Part shown: one piece after another, positions 8,363 through 16,117 of the stretch
How the letters are laid out: every line of letters starts with the position of its first letter
How positions within the stretch are numbered: the first letter of the stretch is position 1
Made by a program: the position numbers and the translations under genes
From: Bdellovibrionaceae bacterium UBA6776
GTDB lineage: Bacteria > Bdellovibrionota > Bdellovibrionia > Bdellovibrionales > UBA1609
NCBI GenBank assembly: GCA_002453155.1
Contig: DKGG01000023.1
Location: forward strand, 92,009 to 132,121
DNA: 40,113 nt
Direction: 5' to 3'
The notes under the pieces: model-generated
Database searches by the model: none
Told to the model about the DNA's origin: nothing
What the model saw: only the letters and a program-made list of their open reading frames with translations

Positions 8363-9199
8363 ATGGGCATTAAAGTTTCAAAACCAAGAAGTCCAGGCCG
8401 TCGTACAATGACGGGTTTCGACTTTGCAGAATTGACGCGCTCAAAGCCAGAAAAGTCTTTGACCGCAAAATTGAATAAGAAGGCCGGTCGAAGCAACTCT
8501 GGTCAAATTTCTATTTGGCAAAAGGGTGGTGGACACAAAAGACGTTACCGTTTGATCGATTTCAAACGAAACAAAATTGATGTTCCTGCAAAGGTAGCCA
8601 CCATCGAGTATGATCCAAACCGCACTTGCCGTATTGCTCTTTTGCACTATGCGGATGGTGAAAAGCGTTACATCATTGCGCCGGTGGGTTTGAATGTTGG
8701 AGACCAGGTGTTGTCCTCAAGTTCTGCGGACATTAAGCCAGGGAACAACTTGCCTCTTGGTGACATCCCAACAGGTACAACCATCCATAACATTGAACTT
8801 CGTCCTGGAAAGGGAGCTCAAGTGGCTCGTGGGGCAGGTTCTGCCGCGACTCTTGTGGGTAAAATTGGAAAATACTGTCAGGTTAAGCTTCCTTCTGGGG
8901 AAGTTAGACAGATTCTTTCTGTTTGCAGAGCCTCCATTGGTCAGGTTGGAAATACAGACAATGAGAACGTGAGTTACGGAAAAGCTGGAAGAATGCGTTG
9001 GAAAGGTCGACGCCCAGTGGTTCGTGGTATGGCGATGAACCCAATTGATCACCCTCTTGGTGGTGGTGAAGGTGTGGGTAAAGGTCATCACCCTGTGACT
9101 CCATGGGGTAAACCTTGTAAAGGCGCTAAGACTCGTCACAACAAGCGTACCAACAATATGATTATTAAGCGTCGTAGCGCTAGAAAACAAAGAAAGTAG
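8363..9199 (+). CDS. rplB: 50S ribosomal protein L2
   Basis: L2 is a primary 23S rRNA binder needed for subunit joining and for the peptidyl-transferase centre. It has 278 residues (E. coli 273) with the conserved GGGHKRRYR and the C-terminal signature. That signature reads MNPIDHPLGGGEG: the essential Asp-His pair is kept, but the second histidine of the usual DHPHGGGEG is leucine. The basic tail KRRSARKQRK is normal. rpsS begins nine bases after the stop. Confidence 0.97.
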   Translation: MGIKVSKPRSPGRRTMTGFDFAELTRSKPEKSLTAKLNKKAGRSNSGQISIWQKGGGHKRRYRLIDFKRNKIDVPAKVATIEYDPNRTCRIALLHYADGEKRYIIAPVGLNVGDQVLSSSSADIKPGNNLPLGDIPTGTTIHNIELRPGKGAQVARGAGSAATLVGKIGKYCQVKLPSGEVRQILSVCRASIGQVGNTDNENVSYGKAGRMRWKGRRPVVRGMAMNPIDHPLGGGEGVGKGHHPVTPWGKPCKGAKTRHNKRTNNMIIKRRSARKQRK

Positions 9200-9208
9200 G
9201 AGTGAAGC

Positions 9209-9490
9209 GTGGCTCGTTCGATTAAAAAGGGACCTTTTGTTGATCATCACCTCGAAGGAAAGATCAATAAGGCCATCGAAACTGGAGATAAAAAAGTCAT
9301 TAAGACTTGGTCAAGACGTTCAACCATTCTTCCTGAAGCGGTGGGCTTGACCTTCGCCGTTCATAACGGAAGAAAGTTTATTCCTGTTTATGTTTCAGAG
9401 AACATGATCGGTCATAAATTTGGCGAATTTGCACCAACACGAACCTACACTGGCCACGCGGATAAAAAGGCCGGTCCAGGAAAGAAATAG
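9209..9490 (+). CDS. rpsS: 30S ribosomal protein S19
   Basis: S19 forms a complex with S13 in the head of the small subunit and contacts the A-site tRNA. It has 93 residues (E. coli 92) with MARSIKKGPFVD at the start and the typical HNGRKFIPVYV and GEFAPTRTY-GH motifs. The start is GTG at 9209, preceded by AGGAG. The small gaps to rplB and rplV fit a single operon. Confidence 0.96.
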   Translation: MARSIKKGPFVDHHLEGKINKAIETGDKKVIKTWSRRSTILPEAVGLTFAVHNGRKFIPVYVSENMIGHKFGEFAPTRTYTGHADKKAGPGKK

Positions 9491-9500
9491 GGATTAAGTC

Positions 9501-9833
9501 ATGGAAGTAAAAGCAAAATTAAGCTTTGCACGAATTGGAGCTCAGAAGGCCAGACTGGTCGCTGACTTGGTCCGTGGAAAAGATGTGAATGAAGCTGTTA
9601 AAATTCTGACCTTTTCTGAGAAGAAAGGTGCGCGTTTGATGAAAAAGTTGATTGAGTCAGCTTTGGCAAACGCAGAACAGAAGAAAGTCATCGATTTGGA
9701 CAATCTTTTTGTGAAGTCGATTTGGGTAGATATGGGGCCTTCCATGAAGAGATTTCGCCCAAGAGCCCAAGGCCGAGCATTTATGGTGAAGAAGAAAATG
9801 AGTCATATCAACGTCGTTTTGGATGAGAAATAA
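9501..9833 (+). CDS. rplV: 50S ribosomal protein L22
   Basis: L22 has a globular surface domain and a long beta-hairpin that lines the exit tunnel near the macrolide site. The length, 110 residues, equals that of E. coli. Family features are KARLVADLVRGKDV near the N-terminus, the hairpin MGPSMKRFRPRAQGRA and the final SHINVVLDE. The usual tunnel-tip sequence is present with no gap. It lies between rpsS and rpsC in standard order. Confidence 0.96.
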   Translation: MEVKAKLSFARIGAQKARLVADLVRGKDVNEAVKILTFSEKKGARLMKKLIESALANAEQKKVIDLDNLFVKSIWVDMGPSMKRFRPRAQGRAFMVKKKMSHINVVLDEK

Positions 9834-9846
9834 GGAAGGGTGATTC

Positions 9847-10512
9847 GTGGGACAGAAGGTTAACCCTATTGGTTTTAGAGTGGGAGTAATTCGAACTTGG
9901 GATTCTCGTTGGTATGCAAAAGGCCAACAGTACATTGAGAATTTTAAGGAAGATTACAAACTAAGAAAATTCATCAAGCAAAAGTTGAAGCACGCAGGTG
10001 TTGCTAAGATTGAAATGGAAAGAGCTGCAAATAAGATCAAAGTGATCATTTCAACAGCTCGACCAGGTGTTGTGATTGGAAAAAAAGGAACTGGAATTGA
10101 TGCATTGAAGTCAGACATTCAAAAACTGACTCCCAATGAGGTTTTCGTAAACATTCAAGAAGTGCGAAAACCTGATGTGGATGCTCAATTGGTTGCCGAG
10201 AACATCGCCCTTCAATTGGAAAAACGGATCTCTTGGAGAAGAGCTTTGAAGAAGGCTTTGGCAGCAGGAGTTCGAGGCGGAGTTCGCGGAATTAAAATTC
10301 GAGTGAGCGGACGTTTGGATGGGGCAGAGATTGCTCGTTCCGAGTGGTACAACGAAAAGAGCGTTCCTCTTCATACTTTGCGCGCAGATATCGACTATGG
10401 AACTGCGGAAGCTTTGACAACCTATGGGTTGATTGGAGTGAAGGTTTGGATCTACAGAGGCGACGTTTACTCAGCTAAGGAAATTGAGGAGGCCAACCGT
10501 GTTAAGTCCTAA
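9847..10512 (+). CDS. rpsC: 30S ribosomal protein S3
   Basis: S3 lies at the mRNA entry side of the small subunit and has helicase-related residues there. The 221-residue product (E. coli 233) starts GQKVNPIGFR after a GTG at 9847, with AAGGAAGGG upstream. A KH domain is seen with the PGVVIGKKGTGI loop, and the C-terminal domain has GVRGIKIRVSGRL and the conserved GVKVWIYRGD. Its last 14 bases overlap the start of rplP, and the ribosome binding site of rplP lies within the rpsC coding sequence. Confidence 0.96.
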   Translation: MGQKVNPIGFRVGVIRTWDSRWYAKGQQYIENFKEDYKLRKFIKQKLKHAGVAKIEMERAANKIKVIISTARPGVVIGKKGTGIDALKSDIQKLTPNEVFVNIQEVRKPDVDAQLVAENIALQLEKRISWRRALKKALAAGVRGGVRGIKIRVSGRLDGAEIARSEWYNEKSVPLHTLRADIDYGTAEALTTYGLIGVKVWIYRGDVYSAKEIEEANRVKS

Positions 10513-10906
10513 GAGAGTCAAGTGGAGAAGACAGCACAGAGGTCACTACGGAGGCTTTGCCACTCGTGGGAACTATTTGGCATTTGGAGATTATGGTCTT
10601 GTTTGTTTGGAAGCCGGTCGTTTGACGTCAAGACAATTGGAAGCCGGTCGTATTGCGATCAGCCGCTCTGTTAAAAGAGGTGGTAAGCTTTGGCTTCGTG
10701 TTTTTCCGGACCGACCAATCACTAAGAAACCTGCTGAAACTCGAATGGGTTCAGGAAAAGGAAGTCCGGAATACTGGATCGCAAAAATGCAACCAGGCCG
10801 GATCATTTTTGAAATGAACGGAGTTTCCAAAGAACAGGCAGAAGAAGCATTCCGTCTTGCGGCTCACAAGCTGCCCTTTAAGACGAAGTTGATCGCGAGG
10901 GAATAG
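10499..10906 (+). CDS. rplP: 50S ribosomal protein L16
   Basis: L16 organises the A-site tRNA region of the large subunit. The frame is open from a TTG at 10484, but homology begins at LSPKRVKWRR, so the GTG at 10499 is chosen. It has a strong GAGGAGG site (10486-10492) six bases upstream. The product is 135 residues (E. coli 136), with GRHGG-like (RGHYGGFATRGN) and RMGSGKGSPEYW motifs. The arginine in the RMGSGKG motif (hydroxylated in E. coli) is present. The start overlaps the end of rpsC by 14 bases. Confidence 0.95.
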   Translation: MLSPKRVKWRRQHRGHYGGFATRGNYLAFGDYGLVCLEAGRLTSRQLEAGRIAISRSVKRGGKLWLRVFPDRPITKKPAETRMGSGKGSPEYWIAKMQPGRIIFEMNGVSKEQAEEAFRLAAHKLPFKTKLIARE

Positions 10907-10909
10907 GCA

Positions 10910-11110
10910 ATGAAATATTCAGAGATTAAAGATTTAACGGTAGATGAGTTGGTAAAAAGAAAGTCTAAAATGACGGAAGAGCTTTTTGTATCCAAGATGA
11001 AGCATTCTTTGGGTCAGCTCAGTAATCCTTTGGAAATTAGACATACACGCAGAAATTTGGCTCAAGTGAACACCGCATTGGGTTCTAAATTGAGCGAGAA
11101 GAAAGCGTAA
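10910..11110 (+). CDS. rpmC: 50S ribosomal protein L29
   Basis: L29 is a small helical protein beside L23 at the tunnel exit. The product has 66 residues (E. coli 63) and shows the family pattern: SEIKDLTVDEL at the start and LEIRHTRRNLAQVNT near the end. It starts three bases after rplP, and rpsQ follows directly. Nothing unusual is seen. Confidence 0.94.
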   Translation: MKYSEIKDLTVDELVKRKSKMTEELFVSKMKHSLGQLSNPLEIRHTRRNLAQVNTALGSKLSEKKA

Positions 11111-11122
11111 TTGGAGAAGGTC

Positions 11123-11413
11123 ATGGCTGAAACAAAAGATGCAAATCAGAAGACTCGCGGAAGAAAGAACGAAGTCATTGGTCAAGTGGTCAGTGACAAG
11201 ATGGATAAGACCATCTCGGTTTTGATTTACCGAAAAGTTCGTCACGCAAAATACAAGAAGTTCGTGAAAAGAACTTCTGTGTTCAAAGCACACGACGAAA
11301 AGAATGAGGCGAAAATTGGAGATAAGGTTTCGATTCGTATGAGTCGACCATTGAGTAAAACTAAAAGATGGACTTTGGTGTCTGTCGTTGAAAAAGCCGA
11401 AGTGGAAGCTTAA
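11123..11413 (+). CDS. rpsQ: 30S ribosomal protein S17
   Basis: S17 is an OB-fold protein that binds helix 11 of 16S rRNA early in assembly. The frame begins at a TTG at 11111, but the ATG at 11123 has a good GGAGAAGG site (11113-11120) and is preferred. This gives 96 residues, a little longer than the 84 of E. coli, with a polar N-terminal extension. Family motifs are GQVVSDKMDKTI and KAHDEKNEAKIGDKV, then the closing beta strand KRWTLVSVVE. Confidence 0.94.
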   Translation: MAETKDANQKTRGRKNEVIGQVVSDKMDKTISVLIYRKVRHAKYKKFVKRTSVFKAHDEKNEAKIGDKVSIRMSRPLSKTKRWTLVSVVEKAEVEA

Positions 11414-11423
11414 GAGGTCATAA

Positions 11424-11792
11424 ATGGTTCAGATGCAAACACGACTTAAAGTCGCAGACAATTCTGGTGCCAAGGAAGTTCAGTGCATCAAAGTTTTGGG
11501 TGGAACAAAACGACGATATGCCTCTATTGGCGATGTGATCGTTGTTTCCATCAAAGATGCGATGCCGAACTCCAAGGTGAAGAAAGGTGATGTTGCGAAG
11601 GCTGTGATTGTTCGCACAATCCACAAACTTCGTCGTCCCGATGGAAGCTATATCCGCTTTGACGACAATTCCGCGGTGTTGATCAACAACAACAAAGAAC
11701 CAATTGGAACTCGTATTTTTGGCCCTGTGGCGAGAGAATTGAGAGCGAAGCAATTCGTAAAAATCATTTCTTTGGCTCCAGAAGTTTTGTGA
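11424..11792 (+). CDS. rplN: 50S ribosomal protein L14
   Basis: L14 lies at the subunit interface and, with L19, forms intersubunit bridges. It also receives the silencing factor RsfS. The length is 122 residues (E. coli 123). Motifs include ADNSGAKEVQCIKVLGG and FGPVARELR, both typical. The gene normally after it is rplX (L24). Here the next start, of rplE, comes only seven bases after the rplN stop, so rplX is missing from the locus. Confidence 0.96.
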   Translation: MVQMQTRLKVADNSGAKEVQCIKVLGGTKRRYASIGDVIVVSIKDAMPNSKVKKGDVAKAVIVRTIHKLRRPDGSYIRFDDNSAVLINNNKEPIGTRIFGPVARELRAKQFVKIISLAPEVL

Positions 11793-11799
11793 GGATGAA

Positions 11800-12345
11800 A
11801 TGGAAATCGAATTAAGAACAAAATATAAAGAAGAGATTTCGAAAGCATTGATGAAAGACCTCGGTCTAAAGAGCACAATGCAAGTTCCAACATTGGAAAA
11901 AATCGTAATCAACACGTCCATCTCTGAAGCTGTAAAAAACCCAAAGGTTTTGAACAAAGCAGTGGATGAATTGACAGCCATCACGGGTCAAAAAGCAGTG
12001 ATTACTAAGGCGAAAAAGGCGATCTCCAACTTTAAGTTGCGTGAAGGAATGCCTTTGGGAGCCATGGTGACATTGAGAAAAGATAGAATGTGGAGCTTTA
12101 TGGAAAGACTCATTCATCTTTCCCTTCCTCGTGTTCGTGACTTTCGTGGTCTTTCGCCCAAAGGGTTTGATGGTCGTGGAAATTACAACATGGGTTTGAA
12201 AGAACAAATTATTTTTCCAGAAATTGAATACGATAAGGTTGAAACTGTTCGTGGGATGAATATCACCATTTGCACTTCTGCCGAAAACGATGCCCAGGGT
12301 CGCGCTCTTTTGGAAGCAATGGGCTTTCCTTTCAGAAAGAAATAA
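11800..12345 (+). CDS. rplE: 50S ribosomal protein L5
   Basis: L5 binds 5S rRNA and contacts P-site tRNA in the central protuberance. It has 181 residues (E. coli 179) with the motifs TLEKIVINTSI, REGMPLGAMVTLR, FRGLSPKGFDGRGNYNMG and EGR-like ALLEAMGFPF. It follows rplN without an intervening rplX, and is followed after 15 bases by rpsH without an intervening rpsN. No extra domain in this protein could replace either. Confidence 0.96.
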   Translation: MEIELRTKYKEEISKALMKDLGLKSTMQVPTLEKIVINTSISEAVKNPKVLNKAVDELTAITGQKAVITKAKKAISNFKLREGMPLGAMVTLRKDRMWSFMERLIHLSLPRVRDFRGLSPKGFDGRGNYNMGLKEQIIFPEIEYDKVETVRGMNITICTSAENDAQGRALLEAMGFPFRKK

Positions 12346-12360
12346 GGGAGAGATTTTTAG

Positions 12361-12750
12361 ATGGATACTATTGGCGAATTTTTAACAAGAATCAGAAATG
12401 CCGGAATGGCAAAGCACGAGAAGGTAGACATCCCCTCTTCCAATACCCGTGTGGGCATTGCCAAAATTCTTTTGGACAATGGCTACATTCGCTCTTTCAA
12501 AGTAGCGAAGGATGGAAAACAGGGAGTGATGAGGGTTTACTTGCGATATGACGAGGCTGGAAAGCACTCGATCACTGCAATTGACCGTTTGAGCCGGCCA
12601 GGTCGTCGCTTGTATGTAAAATCAAAAGAAGTTCCTCAGGTCAGAAATGGCTATGGAATTGCAATTTTAAGCACAAATAAAGGAATCGTAGATGGTTCAA
12701 CAGCTGCAACTCAGAACTTGGGTGGCGAGCTTTTGTGTCAGGTATGGTAG
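12361..12750 (+). CDS. rpsH: 30S ribosomal protein S8
   Basis: S8 binds helix 21 of 16S rRNA and in E. coli represses the spc operon. It has 129 residues (E. coli 130). The start DTIGEFLTRIRNAG, the central segment SRPGRRLYV and the end GGELLCQVW are the family signature. GGGAGAG lies upstream of the ATG at 12361. S14 (rpsN), which usually precedes it, is absent. Confidence 0.96.
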   Translation: MDTIGEFLTRIRNAGMAKHEKVDIPSSNTRVGIAKILLDNGYIRSFKVAKDGKQGVMRVYLRYDEAGKHSITAIDRLSRPGRRLYVKSKEVPQVRNGYGIAILSTNKGIVDGSTAATQNLGGELLCQVW

Positions 12751-12757
12751 GTGAAAT

Positions 12758-13300
12758 ATGTCGCGAATTGGTAGATCTCCAGTAATTTTAGATAAGTCTG
12801 TTCAGGTCAATGTGGCGGCGGACAATACGGTGACTGTGAAGGGTTCAAAGTACACTTTGACGGTTCCTGTAAGACCGGAAATCAAAGTGAACGTTTCTCC
12901 CGAGAGCATCACTTTGGAGCCTTCAAATACAGAGCCTCAAACTCGAGCTTATCATGGTTTGTACCGCGCTTTGATTCAAAACGCGGTGACAGGTGTGTCC
13001 AAAGGCTGGAGCAAATCTTTGGAGTTGAATGGTGTGGGATATCGAGCGGCTGTCAGTGGCAAGAAGCTTGAGCTAACTTTGGGTTATTCTCACCCAATCA
13101 GCTTTGCCATTCCTGACGGAATTGAGATCTCTGTGGAAAAACAAACCTCAGTTACTGTGAAAGGTGCTGATAAAGGTTTGGTCGGTGAAGTTTCAGCGAA
13201 GATTCGGTCTTTCAGACCTCCAGAGCCTTACTTGGGCAAAGGGATTCGCTATTCTGATGAAGTTATTAAGAAAAAAGCTGGTAAGTCGGCTTCTAAGTAA
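12758..13300 (+). CDS. rplF: 50S ribosomal protein L6
   Basis: L6 lies near the factor-binding site of the large subunit. It has 180 residues (E. coli 177) in two similar domains. Motifs are SRIGRSPV at the start, the central LNGVGYRA and the C-terminal PPEPYLGKGIRY. The start follows rpsH by seven bases with a GGTGAAATA spacer. No anomalies are seen. Confidence 0.96.
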   Translation: MSRIGRSPVILDKSVQVNVAADNTVTVKGSKYTLTVPVRPEIKVNVSPESITLEPSNTEPQTRAYHGLYRALIQNAVTGVSKGWSKSLELNGVGYRAAVSGKKLELTLGYSHPISFAIPDGIEISVEKQTSVTVKGADKGLVGEVSAKIRSFRPPEPYLGKGIRYSDEVIKKKAGKSASK

Positions 13301-13313
13301 TAAGAGGTGAGTT

Positions 13314-13685
13314 GTGATTTCGATTAAATTAAAAAATAAAACAGCAGCCAAAGTTACGAAGAGGCTTAAAAGCAGAGCTCGCATTCGTAAAAAGGTGAAG
13401 GGCACAGAAGAGCGCCCTCGGTTGACGGTTTTTCGAAGCGGTAGACACATTTACGCTCAAGTGATTGACGATGTAAATGGTCGCACTTTGGCGTCTTCTT
13501 CCACTTTGGCAACAAAGAGCAAGGCGAACAACATTGAAGTCGCAAAAGCTGTTGGTGAAGATGTGGCAAAGAAAGCTTTGTCGAAAGACATCAAAACAGT
13601 CGTTTTTGATCGCAGTGGGTACGTATTTCATGGTCGAATCAAAGCATTGGCAGATGGGGCTCGTGAAGCGGGCTTGAATTTTTAA
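13314..13685 (+). CDS. rplR: 50S ribosomal protein L18
   Basis: L18 binds 5S rRNA with L5 in the central protuberance. The 123-residue product (E. coli 117) starts with GTG at 13314 after an AGAGGTGAG site. The family features are the basic N-terminal arm, RPRLTVFRSGRHIYAQVIDD, and the end FDRSGY-FHGRIKALADGAREAGL. It precedes rpsE in the standard order. Confidence 0.96.
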   Translation: MISIKLKNKTAAKVTKRLKSRARIRKKVKGTEERPRLTVFRSGRHIYAQVIDDVNGRTLASSSTLATKSKANNIEVAKAVGEDVAKKALSKDIKTVVFDRSGYVFHGRIKALADGAREAGLNF

Positions 13686-13694
13686 TAAGGAGCT

Positions 13695-14165
13695 ATGGAC
13701 GTGGTAGAAGGCCAAAACGAACTTCAAGAGAGAGTGGTTGCAATCAATCGAGTTGCCAAAGTGGTAAAAGGGGGACGACGTTTTTCCTTTTCTGCACTTG
13801 TGGTGGCTGGAAATGGACAGGGCCAAGTGGGATTTGGAACAGGCAAAGCCGGTGAAGTTCCAGAGGCCATTGGCAAAGCGGGAAGAACTGCAAAAAAAGC
13901 ATTGAGCACGGTGACTTTGAAAGAGAACCGAACAATTCCTCATCAAGTGGTGGGTCGTTTCGGAGCTGCAAAGATCATCATGCTACCTGCGGCTCCTGGA
14001 ACCGGCGTTATTGCTGGTGGCCCGGTGCGAGCGGTTTTGGAAGCTGTTGGGATTAAAGACATCCTTACAAAGTGTGTTGGTACAACCAACCCTCACAATG
14101 CAGTGAGAGCCACTTTGAACGGTTTAAATCAGTTGATGAGTCAACGAGTGACAAAAGGTGAATAA
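13695..14165 (+). CDS. rpsE: 30S ribosomal protein S5
   Basis: S5 affects decoding accuracy and mRNA unwinding. It has 156 residues (E. coli 167) and shows the ERVVAINRVAKVVKGGRRFSF start, the GFG-GKA loop and PAAPGTGVIAGG. The AAGGAG site (13687-13692) is only two bases from the ATG at 13695 but eight bases from an in-frame GTG at 13701. The GTG could therefore be the real start, with loss of only two residues. Confidence 0.96.
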   Translation: MDVVEGQNELQERVVAINRVAKVVKGGRRFSFSALVVAGNGQGQVGFGTGKAGEVPEAIGKAGRTAKKALSTVTLKENRTIPHQVVGRFGAAKIIMLPAAPGTGVIAGGPVRAVLEAVGIKDILTKCVGTTNPHNAVRATLNGLNQLMSQRVTKGE

Positions 14166-14167
14166 AA

Positions 14168-14353
14168 ATGGCTAAGTCATTTCGAGTGCGTTTAAAGAGG
14201 AGTTTGATTGGAGCGACCAAGGGGCAAAAAGCCACTATGGAATGCTTGGGTCTTCGAAAGATCAACCAAGAAGTGGTTGTTCAAGACAACCCTGCCAATC
14301 GTGGTCAAATCATGAAAGTTCAGCAGTGGTTGGACGTGAAAGTGGAGGGCTAA
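14168..14353 (+). CDS. rpmD: 50S ribosomal protein L30
   Basis: L30 is a small large-subunit protein, not universal in bacteria. The product has 61 residues (E. coli 59) with the family pattern FRVRLKRSLIGATKGQKATMECLGL and the conserved HH-like contact replaced by KINQEVVVQD. It starts two bases after rpsE and ends one base before rplO, which is standard order. Confidence 0.93.
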   Translation: MAKSFRVRLKRSLIGATKGQKATMECLGLRKINQEVVVQDNPANRGQIMKVQQWLDVKVEG

Positions 14354-14354
14354 T

Positions 14355-14795
14355 ATGTCAGCTCTATCTTCATTGAAAAAATTTAAAGGCTCGACCCACA
14401 AATCAAAAGCACTTGGACGTGGTGTTGGTTCAGGAAAAGGCGGAACTTCCACGAAGGGTCACAAGGGTCAGAAAGCACGCAAAGGAGGAGCGATTCGTCG
14501 GGGCTTTGAAGGTGGTCAAACACCGATGGCTCGTCGTCTTCCAAAGTTTGGTTTTTCAAATGTTCAATTTGCAAATGAGTTTGAAGCTTTGAATTTGGAT
14601 CGTTTGCAAAAGTTCTCAGGAACCGTTGGCCCTGAAGAGCTTCAAAAAGCAGGTTTGGCTCGCAAAGGTTCAAAAATTAAGATTATGGGCCGCGGAGAAG
14701 CTCCTGCCGGCTTGAGCATTAAAGCTCACAAGTTCACTGAAACTGCAAAAGCGGCAATTGAAAAAGCCGGTGGACAGGCCGAGGTGATTTCGTAG
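14355..14795 (+). CDS. rplO: 50S ribosomal protein L15
   Basis: L15 is a late assembly protein with a long glycine- and lysine-rich N-terminal arm. It has 146 residues (E. coli 144). The arm has GRGVGSGKGGTSTKGHKGQK and RRGFEGGQTPMARRLPKFGF, both typical. The stop codon TAG shares its last base with the GTG of secY, so the two are likely translationally coupled, as is common. Confidence 0.96.
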   Translation: MSALSSLKKFKGSTHKSKALGRGVGSGKGGTSTKGHKGQKARKGGAIRRGFEGGQTPMARRLPKFGFSNVQFANEFEALNLDRLQKFSGTVGPEELQKAGLARKGSKIKIMGRGEAPAGLSIKAHKFTETAKAAIEKAGGQAEVIS

Positions 14796-16117
14796 TGGCA
14801 AACCCAGCGTTGAATTTTCCAAAAGAACTTCGCAACAAGATTTTATTCACCTTGGGAATGCTGGCGATCTACCGATTGGGTGTTCATGTTCCCGTTCCTG
14901 GAGTTGACCCTAAGTTGGTCATGGAGTTCTTTCAGGCTCAAAGCTCTGGAATTTTTGGTTTGTTCAATACGTTTACAGGTGGAGCCTTAGAGCGATTTAG
15001 TGTTTTCGCGCTAGGGATCATGCCTTATATCTCTGCCTCGATTATTTTCCAGCTCTTGCAAACCGCTGTTCCTTACTTGGAACAGTTGAAAAAAGAAGGT
15101 GAGCAAGGGCGAAAGAAAATCAACCAATACACTCGTTATGCGACAATTGTATTGGCGGTGGTGCAAGGGTATGCCATGTCCACATTTCTTTTGACTTCCA
15201 GCCACAATGAACAGTCTCTTGTGACCGTTCAATCTTTTGGTGGACTCTTTTCTTTTCGTTTTATGTCGATCATGACTCTAGTTGCGGGCACTTGTTTTAT
15301 CATGTGGCTGGGTGAACAGATCACCGAGCGCGGCATTGGAAATGGTGCCAGCTTGATCATTTTCACAGGGATTGCTGCGGGAATTCCCCATGGAGCGGTT
15401 CAAATGTTCCAAATGATCGGTGCCGGTGAATTGAGTGGTTTTGTGGCCTTTATCATTGTTGCATTGATGGTTTTGGTCATTGGTTTGATCATTTTCCTTG
15501 AGGTGGGACAGCGAAGAATTCCGGTTCATTACTCTCAAAAGGCAGCGACTCAGTCGGGAATGACTCAGACTCCGACCAGTCATTTGCCTCTTAAAATTAA
15601 CTTTTCAAACGTGATTCCACCTATTTTTGCATCTTCACTTTTGATGTTCCCTGCAACCATGGCTCAGTTTATCGACAAGCCTTGGATGAGAGAATTGAGC
15701 CAGTCTCTTTCTCCAACAGGGTCCATTTATAATGTGTTGTTTGTGGGTCTGATCGTTTTCTTCTGTTTTTTCTACACCGAGATCGTTTTCAATCCGGTGG
15801 AAGTGTCTGACAACCTTAAAAAGTACGGTGGCTTTGTTCCTGGTGTTCGAGCAGGCAAAAGCACAGCGGATTACATCAAACGTGTTTTGGACCGTTTGAC
15901 CGTTGCGGGTGCAATTTACCTCAGTGCCATTTGTATTTTGCCAACAATTTTGGTGAGTGCCTTTAAAGTGCCTTTCTACTTTGGCGGAACAAGTCTTCTC
16001 ATTTTGGTGGGAGTGGCGTTGGACACCAGCCAACAGATTCAATCTCATCTTTTGACTGCGAAATATGAGGGATTGATGAAGGGTGTGAAAGTAAAAAGCC
16101 GGAGGGTTCAATATTGA
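14795..16117 (+). CDS. secY: Protein translocase subunit SecY
   Basis: SecY forms the protein-conducting channel of the inner membrane. It has 440 residues (E. coli 443) and ten hydrophobic segments. Diagnostic stretches include the plug/TM2 region IFGLFNTFTGGALERFSVFALG, read as usual except in detail, plus GLGEQITERGIGNG-like (WLGEQITERGIGNGASL) and the C-terminal cytosolic loop. The GTG at 14795 overlaps the rplO stop by one base and has GAGG 10 bases upstream. The stop codon TGA overlaps the TTG start of adk. Confidence 0.96.
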   Translation: MANPALNFPKELRNKILFTLGMLAIYRLGVHVPVPGVDPKLVMEFFQAQSSGIFGLFNTFTGGALERFSVFALGIMPYISASIIFQLLQTAVPYLEQLKKEGEQGRKKINQYTRYATIVLAVVQGYAMSTFLLTSSHNEQSLVTVQSFGGLFSFRFMSIMTLVAGTCFIMWLGEQITERGIGNGASLIIFTGIAAGIPHGAVQMFQMIGAGELSGFVAFIIVALMVLVIGLIIFLEVGQRRIPVHYSQKAATQSGMTQTPTSHLPLKINFSNVIPPIFASSLLMFPATMAQFIDKPWMRELSQSLSPTGSIYNVLFVGLIVFFCFFYTEIVFNPVEVSDNLKKYGGFVPGVRAGKSTADYIKRVLDRLTVAGAIYLSAICILPTILVSAFKVPFYFGGTSLLILVGVALDTSQQIQSHLLTAKYEGLMKGVKVKSRRVQY

